Source: Magnetococcales bacterium
GTDB lineage: Bacteria; Pseudomonadota; Magnetococcia; Magnetococcales; DC0425bin3
Reading direction: 5' to 3'
DNA length: 38,569 nt
NCBI GenBank assembly: GCA_015229045.1
Contig: JADGCJ010000017.1
Coordinates: 1-38,569 of the forward strand
The notes beneath the pieces were generated by a model, which saw nothing but the letters and a program-made list of their open reading frames with translations, did not search any database and was not told where the DNA came from. Both the position numbers and the translations under genes were made by a program. Of this stretch, positions 1 through 6,560 are shown in pieces; the stretch's first letter is position 1; each line of letters begins with the position of its first letter.

Positions 1-39
1 CTTGAACGCAAAATCGATGCGCGGATTGATGAATTTCAT
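1..39 (-). CDS. Rpn/PD-(D/E)XK nuclease family transposase-like protein, N-terminal 13 codons only
   Basis: Only the first 13 codons lie in the window; the gene continues past base 1. They read MKFINPRIDFAFK, which matches the conserved opening of the Rpn (recombination-promoting nuclease, PD-(D/E)XK) family, whose members usually begin with a near-identical MKFINP..DFAFK stretch. The ATG at 39-37 is preceded by GAGGA with a six-base spacer. Family members are often multicopy, have DNA endonuclease activity and stimulate recA-independent recombination. Catalytic residues are outside the window, so activity cannot be judged. The family call rests on 13 residues. Confidence 0.6.
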   Translation of the reverse strand, partial: MKFINPRIDFAFK

Positions 40-107
40 GGCGCGTCCTCATGCAAAGGTGAGGCACCCCAACAGCCCATTCGAACAAAAACCCGCCCTG
101 ACCCGAA

Positions 108-141
108 AACGGAAGGGGAGGCTTGATACCCCCCTTCCGTT
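108..141 (-). terminator. Rho-independent-type terminator of the rpoE-degP operon
   Basis: An 11-bp perfect inverted repeat (108-118 pairs with 131-141, core AACGGAAGGGG) encloses a 12-base loop. Read on the minus strand it lies about 30 bases after the degP stop and runs into a short T-rich stretch (TTTTCGGG). Nothing on the plus strand needs a terminator here. Confidence 0.7.
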
Positions 142-172
142 GTTGATGCCCCACCTTCGTGGATCAAGACCC

Positions 173-1648
173 TCAATCAACCTTCATGGCCAGGAAACGC
201 GGATCGCCATCGCGCATGACCAGGATGAGAAGCATATCCCCTTTTTTCAGGCCCTTGGTCAGACGATGGAAATCATCCAGATTGCGCACCTTGTTGCGAT
301 TGATTTCACTGATGACATCACCGGGACGCACACCAACCGTGAAGGCATTGCTGCCGGGCTTGACAGCAGTCACAGCGATGCCTTCCATCTCTTCGGCAAG
401 CTCCAGATCCTGGCGAATCTTGGGAGTGATGGCCGAAACGGTCAGACCAAGAGGGCCTTTGTCAGTGTGCGGTGTGGCCTCGGAAACGACAGCCTCATCT
501 TTCATTTCGGAGATGGCGACGCTGAGTTTCTTATGTGCGCCATCGCGAATGATATCCACCTCCACCTTTTTTCCCACCGGAGTGGCTGCGACAATGGCCG
601 GCAGCTCGTGCATGCGATCGACAGGATGATTATCGAAGGAGACGATGACATCTCTGGCTTTCAGGCCGGCTTTGTCGGCGGGACCTCCCGGATCGACACT
701 GGCCACCAGGGCACCATGCCGTTTATCCAGACCCAGGGCATCGGCCAGATCCTGGGTGATGGTTTGAATTCGCACTCCAAGCCAGCCGCGAGTGACACGC
801 CCGCTCGATTTGAGCTGATCGACAATCTGTTTGGCCAGATTGACGGGAATGGCAAAACCAATACCCATATTCCCCCCGGAGCGGGAAAAAATGGCGGTAT
901 TAATGCCGATCACCTGCCCATCCAGATTAAACAACGGTCCACCCGAGTTGCCGGGATTGATGGCGGCATCGGTCTGGATGAAATCATCATACGGCCCCGT
1001 GCCGATAACACGCCCTTTGGCCGAAATGATGCCGACCGTCACCGTGGCTTCCAGGCCAAACGGGTTGCCAATGGCCAGAACCCAAGAGCCGACCTCGGAC
1101 TTTTCGGAGTCGCCCAAAGAGGCTTCGGGCAGGGGGTGCGGAGCCTTGATACGGATCAGCGCCAGATCGGTTTTAGCATCTTTGCCGACCACCTCGGCGG
1201 TGAACTCTTCGTCGGTTGAAAGACGCACCAGAATCTCCGAGGCGTTTTCGACCACATGATTGTTGGTCAGAATAAACCCCGAGGAGTTGATAATGACTCC
1301 GGAGCCAAGACTGCGCGACTTGAAACCCTGATCAGGCATCCGATCGAAGAAGCGTTTGAAAAACTCCTCGAACGGGGTCCCCTTGAAGGAAAAATCCCTC
1401 ATGCCGGGGGGGGTACCCTTGGGATTGGGACGGGAGGGATCGACTTCATCCTCTTCCCCTCCTTCGTCCGTGTGTTTATTGCCGTTTTGTGCTGTACTGA
1501 TGTTGACGACAACCGGCTTCAGGCTTTTGATCAGAGGGACCAGATCCGGTGAATTGACGGGCGGAGCCGAACTGCCACTGCCGGGAATAAAAAGGGACAA
1601 AACCACCAACAACACCGGCAAAAGATGCGGATAGGATTTATTCTTCAT
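173..1648 (-). CDS. degP: DegP/HtrA-family periplasmic serine protease (Do-like)
   Basis: A 491-residue HtrA-family endopeptidase that degrades or refolds damaged envelope proteins. A signal peptide (about 1-28) precedes a trypsin-like domain with the full triad: His131 (in TNNHVV), Asp161 (in TDLALI) and Ser235 (in GNSGGPL). Two PDZ domains follow, at about 275-370 and 395-485, and the length is normal for DegP/DegQ/MucD. The ATG at 1648 is preferred over an in-frame TTG 12 bases upstream because GAGGA sits five bases before the ATG. The segment before the catalytic His has an acidic, proline-containing stretch (about 60-85) in the LA-loop position. It is the last gene of the sigma factor - anti-sigma - protease operon, 235 bases after the anti-sigma gene and followed by a hairpin terminator. 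The context supports a sigma-E-controlled envelope-stress role. Confidence 0.95.
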   Translation of the reverse strand: MKNKSYPHLLPVLLVVLSLFIPGSGSSAPPVNSPDLVPLIKSLKPVVVNISTAQNGNKHTDEGGEEDEVDPSRPNPKGTPPGMRDFSFKGTPFEEFFKRFFDRMPDQGFKSRSLGSGVIINSSGFILTNNHVVENASEILVRLSTDEEFTAEVVGKDAKTDLALIRIKAPHPLPEASLGDSEKSEVGSWVLAIGNPFGLEATVTVGIISAKGRVIGTGPYDDFIQTDAAINPGNSGGPLFNLDGQVIGINTAIFSRSGGNMGIGFAIPVNLAKQIVDQLKSSGRVTRGWLGVRIQTITQDLADALGLDKRHGALVASVDPGGPADKAGLKARDVIVSFDNHPVDRMHELPAIVAATPVGKKVEVDIIRDGAHKKLSVAISEMKDEAVVSEATPHTDKGPLGLTVSAITPKIRQDLELAEEMEGIAVTAVKPGSNAFTVGVRPGDVISEINRNKVRNLDDFHRLTKGLKKGDMLLILVMRDGDPRFLAMKVD

Positions 1649-1883
1649 GAAAGTCCTCAATCCAGGGGGGTGTCACGGGATCCTGTACGCCCAACGCGAC
1701 CATCTCCGTGACGACAGACCAGGGGAGAGAGGGTATCACACTCCCGAGACCCTTCTCCAGGGTGCGGCATCACATCTCTGGCAGCTGTGTCGGACCGAGG
1801 TCGGCTTCGCCCCCCGTTCGATCACGGACCCCCTGAAAGTGATGTGGCGGACACAAAAGGAGCAGAGAGTACCGACTGCCCAA

Positions 1884-2180
1884 TCATTTATGCAAGATAT
1901 TGTTTTTTATGGTCCAAACAGGCATGGCACCGGGGCGATTCTTGCCTGGGGGAGGATGGTGACTTTTATTTTGATCAATGGCCGCCATGACCGAGGAGAT
2001 GACCCCTTCCGGATCGGGAATCAGACAATTCTTTTGGATTGCGTCGCGTGCCAGGGCCAGATCACTGAACTGACGACAACACGCCGGGCAATTCAGCAGG
2101 TGAGAGGTGACTGAATCCAGGAGACCCGCATCCAGCTCTCCGTCCAGGTATGCCGATATCATCTCGTGATTGCAACTCAT
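1884..2180 (-). CDS. Short zinc-finger anti-sigma factor (ZAS/zf-HC2 type)
   Basis: A 98-residue protein whose first 40 residues carry the zinc-binding anti-sigma signature: Cys3 or His5, then His27-x3-Cys31-x2-Cys34. Proteins of this class bind and silence a cognate ECF sigma factor. The ATG at 2180 is favoured over longer starts because AAGGGGGT lies six bases upstream and the domain begins right there. The rest has no hydrophobic stretch long enough for a membrane helix, so unlike RseA it looks soluble, as in RsrA/ChrR-type factors, and is shorter than most. It lies 101 bases downstream of the sigma-factor gene on the same strand, which makes that sigma factor the obvious partner. The C-terminal half is Pro/Lys-rich and shows no recognised domain. 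Confidence 0.8.
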   Translation of the reverse strand: MSCNHEMISAYLDGELDAGLLDSVTSHLLNCPACCRQFSDLALARDAIQKNCLIPDPEGVISSVMAAIDQNKSHHPPPGKNRPGAMPVWTIKNNILHK

Positions 2181-2281
2181 GCGTAACCCCCTTGGTTTGA
2201 TCCGGCCTTGCCTGATTTTATCGGTCTTCAAAGATGGTATTGGATAGTAACAGAGCGGGCCGTTCACTTGCGTGGCCGGTG

Positions 2282-2911
2282 TCAGGATCCATCTTCCCTG
2301 GCAGATAGTTTATTGGATGAACCGAGTGGCCTTGTTCCAGCAGAAATGTAGTGCTTCATGGTGTCCATGATCTCTTGCCGCCCTCGAAAAATCCTCGAGC
2401 GAACCGTGCCAACGGGACACCCCAGAGCCGTGGCGATCTCTTCGTAGGATTTGTCCTGGATATCGCGCATCTCGACGGCCTGACGCATGGCATCGGGCAA
2501 TTTTCGGATGGCGTTTTCCAGGGTTTCCATGAACTCTTCCCGCAAAATTTGAGTCTCCGGGGTATTGTTATCCCGCAACTGCGGGGCCATTCTGTCGGCA
2601 TCGTCCAGTTCGAGATCGCTGACTGGCACACCCCGCCCGGCAAGCATCAGATAATTCTTGGCCGTATTGACAGCGATCCGGAAGAGCCACGTATAGAAGG
2701 CCGAATCCCCACGAAAGGATGGCAGGGCACGGTAGGCCTTGAGGAAGGACTCCTGCGTCAAATCCTGCACACGCGACGGATCGGAAACGGTCCGGGAGAT
2801 GACCGAAGCGATACGACCCTGATACTTGCGCATGAGCAACTCAAAGGCCTTGTTATCACCCTTTTTGACCTTTTCGACAAGAATCTGGTCCGCTTCACTC
2901 ACCCGCGTCAC
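2282..2911 (-). CDS. rpoE: RpoE-type ECF RNA polymerase sigma factor
   Basis: A 209-residue ECF (sigma-70 group IV) sigma factor. Region 2 is clear (DLTQESFLKAYRAL, then SAFYTWLFRIAVNTAKNYL) and region 4 has the DNA-recognition helix (SYEEIATALGCPVGTVRSRI). The sequence closely resembles the RpoE/AlgU group, which responds to misfolded envelope proteins. The start is GTG at 2911, with AAAGGG just upstream. It is the first gene of an operon with a zinc-finger anti-sigma factor and DegP. A sigma-E-type promoter (2938-2965) ends about 27 bases before the start codon, which indicates autoregulation. There are no rseB or rseC equivalents between it and degP. Confidence 0.95.
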   Translation of the reverse strand: MTRVSEADQILVEKVKKGDNKAFELLMRKYQGRIASVISRTVSDPSRVQDLTQESFLKAYRALPSFRGDSAFYTWLFRIAVNTAKNYLMLAGRGVPVSDLELDDADRMAPQLRDNNTPETQILREEFMETLENAIRKLPDAMRQAVEMRDIQDKSYEEIATALGCPVGTVRSRIFRGRQEIMDTMKHYISAGTRPLGSSNKLSAREDGS

Positions 2912-2937
2912 CTAACCCTTTCGCTGTCGACAGTCGG

Positions 2938-2965
2938 TTCGACATGGTGCCCCGTAGAAAGTTCC
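2938..2965 (-). promoter_or_regulatory. Sigma-E-type autoregulatory promoter of rpoE
   Basis: On the minus strand GGAACTT (2965-2959) is followed after exactly 16 bases by TCGAA (2942-2938). This fits the RpoE-class consensus GGAACTT-N16-TCnnA. Transcription would begin around 2930, leaving a leader of about 20 bases with the AAAGGG ribosome site before the GTG at 2911. Confidence 0.75.
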
Positions 2966-3016
2966 CCATCCTAGACGTTCATGCGGAGAGAAGCAAAGCC
3001 TTCTTGGCGGACCCGG

Positions 3017-3042
3017 CAGGGCAATCGCGTTTGAAATTGGCA
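3017..3042 (+). repeat. Dispersed intergenic repeat, copy 1
   Basis: Twenty-six bases (starting CAGGGCAATCGC) match 8777-8802 at 25 of 26 positions. A shorter inverted copy is at 8900-8918. All copies are intergenic, which suggests a multicopy non-coding repeat in this genome. Confidence 0.6.
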
Positions 3043-3071
3043 CACCCGGGACCATGGTCGCTTTTGGCATC

Positions 3072-3089
3072 GGGGTCCAGGGGGCTGGC
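3072..3089 (+). repeat. 18-bp dispersed repeat GGGGTCCAGGGGGCTGGC, copy 1
   Basis: Identical to 11671-11688, also intergenic. Copy 1 sits in the repeat-rich spacer upstream of rpoE. Confidence 0.55.
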
Positions 3090-3125
3090 GACCGGACAGG
3101 TCCAGGACAGAGTCCTAATGGGGTT

Positions 3126-3165
3126 TGGGGCAAAGCCCCACCAGGAGGAAGGGCACAGCCCTTCC
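3126..3165 (+). repeat. Two tandem short hairpins
   Basis: TGGGGC-AAA-GCCCCA (3126-3140) is followed six bases later by GGAAGGGC-ACA-GCCCTTCC (3147-3165). Both stems are perfect and have three-base loops. The arrangement resembles REP-type palindromic units. No gene on either strand ends just before it, so a plain terminator role is unlikely. Confidence 0.65.
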
Positions 3166-3193
3166 CCCTTGTATGTTGAAGAGTCAACCGTTA

Positions 3194-3290
3194 GGGTGTT
3201 TGGCAGTTTCCCACAGGGTACACAGGCCAGGTGCAACCGCAATTTATTGCTATTGGGCCTGTGTACCCTGTGGGAAACTGCCAAACACCC
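3194..3290. repeat. Perfect 35-bp inverted repeat with 27-base loop
   Basis: Bases 3194-3228 are the exact reverse complement of 3256-3290, and the pairing extends imperfectly several bases outward on both sides. The loop holds a further small palindrome (GCAATTTATTGC). It lies between divergently transcribed rpoE and the asparagine-synthetase-like gene, where no terminator is expected. The length and perfection suggest a mobile or recently duplicated element (MITE- or REP-like), or a very stable RNA hairpin. No coding sequence or target-site duplication was identified. Confidence 0.85.
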
Positions 3291-3384
3291 CTACCGAGGG
3301 TGATTAAAATCGATTTTTTCAAGCGTGGCAGATCGTTTCTTCCTGGACCCCGGTTCGTTGCCGGGTGCCGAATAGTTACAAAAC

Positions 3385-3429
3385 ATGAACAAATCTCTTC
3401 TAACAGTGACTTGTTTTTCTCAGCCATAA
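3385..3429 (+). pseudogene. Vestigial copy of the 5' end of the downstream gene, or a short upstream ORF
   Basis: The ATG at 3385 opens a 14-codon frame, MNKSLLTVTCFSQP, then TAA. Its first nine codons match those of the real gene 85 bases downstream (MNQSLLTVT), and most of the differences are at third codon positions. That pattern points to a diverged protein-coding paralogue of which only the beginning survives, rather than a chance repeat. A regulatory leader peptide is the alternative. The sequence upstream of each ATG is different. Confidence 0.5.
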
Positions 3430-3469
3430 AAAACTGCATGCTCCGAGATAGACGCGGTTCAAGAAAGAC

Positions 3470-5245
3470 ATGAATCAATCCCTTCTGACAGTGACCTTCG
3501 ATCCAGAGGGAGGAATTCCCGCCTCCACAGAGAAAGATGTTATCTATGCCGATGCCCGTTTATGCCTGACTGCTCAAAACATGCACCCCATGCCGCGCCT
3601 GCATCACCTGGGTCGACGGATCGCCGTGCTGTGTGGCCACCCGGCCATTCAGGGACGCATTCAGGATACTCCAGTGATCCACCATCTGCTGGAGACGCAT
3701 GATCCGATTGAGTTTGCGCGTGGTTTGAACGGATCGTTCCTGCTCTTTCTTTATGATCCCCGTATTCCGGAGCTACACATTCTGACGGATCGTTTTGCCT
3801 CCCGTGCCTTTTATTATCGGATCGAGGGTAAACGCCTGCTTGGCAGCAGCTCGTTCAAAGATTTATTTGCAAAAATTGCCAACCCTGGCATAACACCGGA
3901 GAGTTTTTTCGAGTACCTCTGCTTCGGGCGCCTGTTTGGCGAAAAAAGCTACGAAAAAGACACCCGTTTTCTGCAATCCGCCTCCGTGTTGACCCTGGGT
4001 GAAGGTACCCTGCGACGTTATTGGCATCCGGTTTTTACCAAGGCGACGGCAAGCCTGGAACGGATGGCCATGGATCTGGCCCAGCAATTACGGCAATCAG
4101 TAGCCCTGTATCAATCAGACGAGCGCCAATATGGATTGATGTTGAGTGGTGGCTTGCAATCACGGGCGATTCTGGCGGCGACCATCGGCAAGATTGTCTG
4201 CCTGACGCATGGTCCGCAACATACCGACGACTTCAAGGCGGCAGCGGCCCTCACCCAAATGGCTTCGCTGCCGCATCACAGGGTGTCGTTGCCAATCCGG
4301 CACCTGATCGATGCCGAGCATGAGGGTCTCTCCATGCCGGGTGGTATCGACCAGGGCATTGCGGCTTCAAATGCCAACCCCGGGCAGGATATTCTGCCTT
4401 TTGCCCAGGTGGTGGTGTTGGGGACGGCTCTCGATACCCTCTTCTGTGGGAGTGGTCTTCCCAAGGTTCCCTGGCGCTTTCTGGGTACGGAGAGTTCACT
4501 CTTTCGGCTCCAGGCCATCGAGAAGGATATGGCCGGGCAGTATATGAATTTTTTTCGTGATCGGCTGTGCGGCGCAGATCCCTGGATCCTTGTCCGTCCC
4601 GACCAACAACGCCACCTGCGCCTCTTCCTGCGCAACAGCATTGAGGAGCGCCTGACCATGGGACTCCGTTTCGGGGCGGAGGGGCACGATCTTTGGGAGT
4701 TTATGCAGCTGCACGATTTTGCTCGCCACGATGCCTTGCAGAGGGCTTTTTCGTTGTACAACCATGTTGATTGTCGCCTTCCGGCCCTGGAAAACGACCT
4801 GTTCGATCTTTGTCTCGCCATGCCGGTTGCCTATAAGTATAATGGGCAGGTCTTGCAGGAAGCGATTCGCTACTTGCAGCCAAAAATGCTGCGCATCCCC
4901 AATGCCGACAACAATCTGCGCGCCGATCTTCCGCCGCGGTACGCTGCAGCCCTGTTTTGGGGACGACGCATGGTCGATCGTCTGTCGGGTTCGCCTCTGC
5001 GGGGTAGACCTACGCTCGAAGGTGGTCACATCAGGTCACTTGCCTCGGAATGGCACGGTCTCGACCCTGCCATCCAGGACTCATTGCAACGCCTGCCCAC
5101 CTCGGAGCCGCTGGCTGGCCTTGGCTTTTTTGCCATGGAACGGGTACGGATCCTGGTGGATGAACACCTCTCTGGTCAGCGAAACCATGCTGGATTATTG
5201 CGGGGTCTTCTGGCCATCGATCGGTTTTTTCATGACCCATCCTGA
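3470..5245 (+). CDS. Asparagine-synthetase-like protein with eroded catalytic motifs
   Basis: A 591-residue protein with the two-domain layout of class B asparagine synthetases. The N-terminal part (about 50-135) resembles the Ntn-hydrolase glutaminase domain, including GLNGSFLLFLYD and TDRFASRAFYY. The C-terminal part (about 200-470) is the ATP-pyrophosphatase-like synthetase domain. Both active sites look damaged. The protein starts MNQS, so the obligatory Cys2 nucleophile is absent. The PP-loop SGGLDS is SGGLQSR at 226-232, and the later GxGGDE-type motif is GTALDT at 318-323. Classical glutamine-dependent asparagine synthesis is therefore unlikely; a repurposed ligase or binding role is possible. 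The ATG at 3470 has only a weak AAGAAAG ribosome site. It is followed after 15 bases by msrB, probably in one transcript. The true substrate is unknown. Confidence 0.75.
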   Translation: MNQSLLTVTFDPEGGIPASTEKDVIYADARLCLTAQNMHPMPRLHHLGRRIAVLCGHPAIQGRIQDTPVIHHLLETHDPIEFARGLNGSFLLFLYDPRIPELHILTDRFASRAFYYRIEGKRLLGSSSFKDLFAKIANPGITPESFFEYLCFGRLFGEKSYEKDTRFLQSASVLTLGEGTLRRYWHPVFTKATASLERMAMDLAQQLRQSVALYQSDERQYGLMLSGGLQSRAILAATIGKIVCLTHGPQHTDDFKAAAALTQMASLPHHRVSLPIRHLIDAEHEGLSMPGGIDQGIAASNANPGQDILPFAQVVVLGTALDTLFCGSGLPKVPWRFLGTESSLFRLQAIEKDMAGQYMNFFRDRLCGADPWILVRPDQQRHLRLFLRNSIEERLTMGLRFGAEGHDLWEFMQLHDFARHDALQRAFSLYNHVDCRLPALENDLFDLCLAMPVAYKYNGQVLQEAIRYLQPKMLRIPNADNNLRADLPPRYAAALFWGRRMVDRLSGSPLRGRPTLEGGHIRSLASEWHGLDPAIQDSLQRLPTSEPLAGLGFFAMERVRILVDEHLSGQRNHAGLLRGLLAIDRFFHDPS

Positions 5246-5260
5246 AAGGAGAACAACCCA

Positions 5261-5692
5261 ATGAACAAAACCGACGCCGAGTGGCAACAATCCCTGACCC
5301 CGGAACAATATACAGTCCTGCGTCGCGAAGGAACGGAACCCCCTTTTTCCAGCCCTTTGAACAAGGAGCAGCGAACCGGAACCTTTGTCTGCGCCGGTTG
5401 CCATACGGCACTCTTTACTTCGGCAAGCAAATATGACAGCGGGAGCGGCTGGCCCAGCTTTTACGAGGCCATTCCTGATCGGGTGGAGACCAAAACAGAC
5501 TTTCACCTGCTCTACCCGCGCACCGAGTATCACTGCGCCCACTGTGGTGGCCATCAGGGCCATCTGTTTGACGATGGCCCACACCCAACAGGACAGCGTT
5601 ATTGCAACAACGGGCTGGCCCTGAAATTTATTCACGAAACAGCGGAACAATTCCAAGGAGTGAGTGAGGCGGTCGACAGAGCAGACACTTGA
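5261..5692 (+). CDS. msrB: Peptide-methionine (R)-S-oxide reductase MsrB
   Basis: A 143-residue enzyme that reduces the R epimer of methionine sulfoxide in oxidised proteins. Zinc ligands are Cys44/Cys47 (CAGC) and Cys92/Cys95 (CAHC), and the catalytic Cys115 lies in the family motif GQRYCNNG. The position that holds the resolving cysteine in many MsrBs (GCGWPSF) is Ser62 (GSGWPSF). Recycling must therefore use another cysteine or go directly through thioredoxin, as in other MsrBs that lack it. There is no signal peptide, so it acts in the cytoplasm. The ATG at 5261 is preceded by AAAGGAGA, a strong ribosome site. It lies 15 bases after the asparagine-synthetase-like gene and converges with cytochrome b561. 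Confidence 0.93.
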   Translation: MNKTDAEWQQSLTPEQYTVLRREGTEPPFSSPLNKEQRTGTFVCAGCHTALFTSASKYDSGSGWPSFYEAIPDRVETKTDFHLLYPRTEYHCAHCGGHQGHLFDDGPHPTGQRYCNNGLALKFIHETAEQFQGVSEAVDRADT

Positions 5693-5725
5693 TCTGGAAT
5701 TGGAACGGGGGTTTTTAACGCGGGA

Positions 5726-6412
5726 TCACCACGTCCACGCCTGAATGCCTACCCATACGAGCAGGATGCTTCCACCCAACACCGGCAAAGCCAGCCAGGG
5801 AGATTGCAACTGCGCCGAGGCGTTGGCGGGGACCTTTTCCGCCGCCTTGACGCCAGTGAACATAGGCACAATGAGGTTGTCCTTTTCAATGAATAAATGA
5901 AAAAACACCCCACCCAGATGCAGGGCGATCATGCCCGACAACAGCCAAACCCCCACGCTGTGCAGGGTACTGATCTTTCCCGCTGTTCCCGAATCCAGGA
6001 GAAAATTCAACGGACCGGAAGCCATGAGGTCGTCGCTGGCAAAGAGACCGCTGCCCCCCTGCATCATCAGGAGAGCGAGCAGAGCCACCACCGACCAGCC
6101 CCCAGCCGGGTTGTGGCCCAGATAGTGGGGCGTACTGCCATGTCGCATGGCTTGTATGTAGTGAAAAAGGGTGGTCCATCCGGTCAGAAAATCGGTGAAA
6201 CGCGCCGTGGAAGAACCGACGAACCCCCACCCCACACGAAAAAGAAGCAAGGTGAGGATGGCATAACCGTTCCACATGTGCCAGCGCAGGCGCAAGTCAC
6301 CAAACTTGTGAGAAATCCAGGCATCCAGGACCAGGAGTACCAGCAACCAGTGGCACAACCGGGTTGGCAGATCCCAGGTGGGAATGCTGCGCGACTGAGA
6401 GGGAAGAGGCAT
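5726..6412 (-). CDS. Cytochrome b561-family membrane protein
   Basis: A 228-residue integral membrane di-heme cytochrome b of the bacterial b561 / Ni-Fe hydrogenase b-subunit-like type. It moves electrons between quinol and periplasmic carriers. About five hydrophobic segments are visible: roughly 18-36, 47-66, 107-123, 150-174 and 206-224. Histidines in positions typical of heme ligands are His21, His45, His151 and His165. It opens with the family-typical WDLPTRLCHW. It lies 148 bases downstream of, and on the same strand as, a cytochrome c-prime gene. Such b561/c-type pairs are common and suggest electron transfer between the two products. The ATG at 6412 has no strong ribosome site. Confidence 0.85.
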   Translation of the reverse strand: MPLPSQSRSIPTWDLPTRLCHWLLVLLVLDAWISHKFGDLRLRWHMWNGYAILTLLLFRVGWGFVGSSTARFTDFLTGWTTLFHYIQAMRHGSTPHYLGHNPAGGWSVVALLALLMMQGGSGLFASDDLMASGPLNFLLDSGTAGKISTLHSVGVWLLSGMIALHLGGVFFHLFIEKDNLIVPMFTGVKAAEKVPANASAQLQSPWLALPVLGGSILLVWVGIQAWTW

Positions 6413-6438
6413 ATCGGCAATCCATCCTGTCCTGACAA

Positions 6439-6462
6439 GCCCCTCCTCCGGGGAAGAGGGGC
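6439..6462 (-). promoter_or_regulatory. Strong intercistronic hairpin between cytochrome c-prime and b561 genes
   Basis: GCCCCTCCTCC (6439-6449) pairs with GGAAGAGGGGC (6452-6462) around a two-base gap. One G-U wobble appears on the minus-strand transcript. No T tract follows, so it looks more like an mRNA-processing or stabilising hairpin, or an attenuator, than a full terminator. Confidence 0.5.
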
Positions 6463-6560
6463 CCGTTCCATTTCCAGATCAAGCGCCTGCTGCACCGGCT
6501 GTCTCGCATCCATCTTGAGCTGACAATGGAAATGACTGGGAGAAACAGCAGAAGACGCGG

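Noticed and set aside
2..1219. Long plus-strand frame opposite degP (405 codons)
   Set aside because: It is a codon-position shadow of the well-supported degP gene, which has a full catalytic triad and signal peptide.
1649..1883. Second sigma-E promoter in front of degP
   Set aside because: The best match (CGAAC near 1819) lacks the GGAACTT core and a properly spaced downstream box.
2979..3284. Minus-strand frame across the repeat-rich spacer upstream of rpoE
   Set aside because: It reads through the 35-bp palindrome and the mini-hairpins, so its composition is repeat-driven. There is no domain or plausible ribosome site.
5693..5725. Terminator between msrB and cytochrome b561
   Set aside because: There is a short G run followed by T residues, but no stem with more than a few pairs could be formed.
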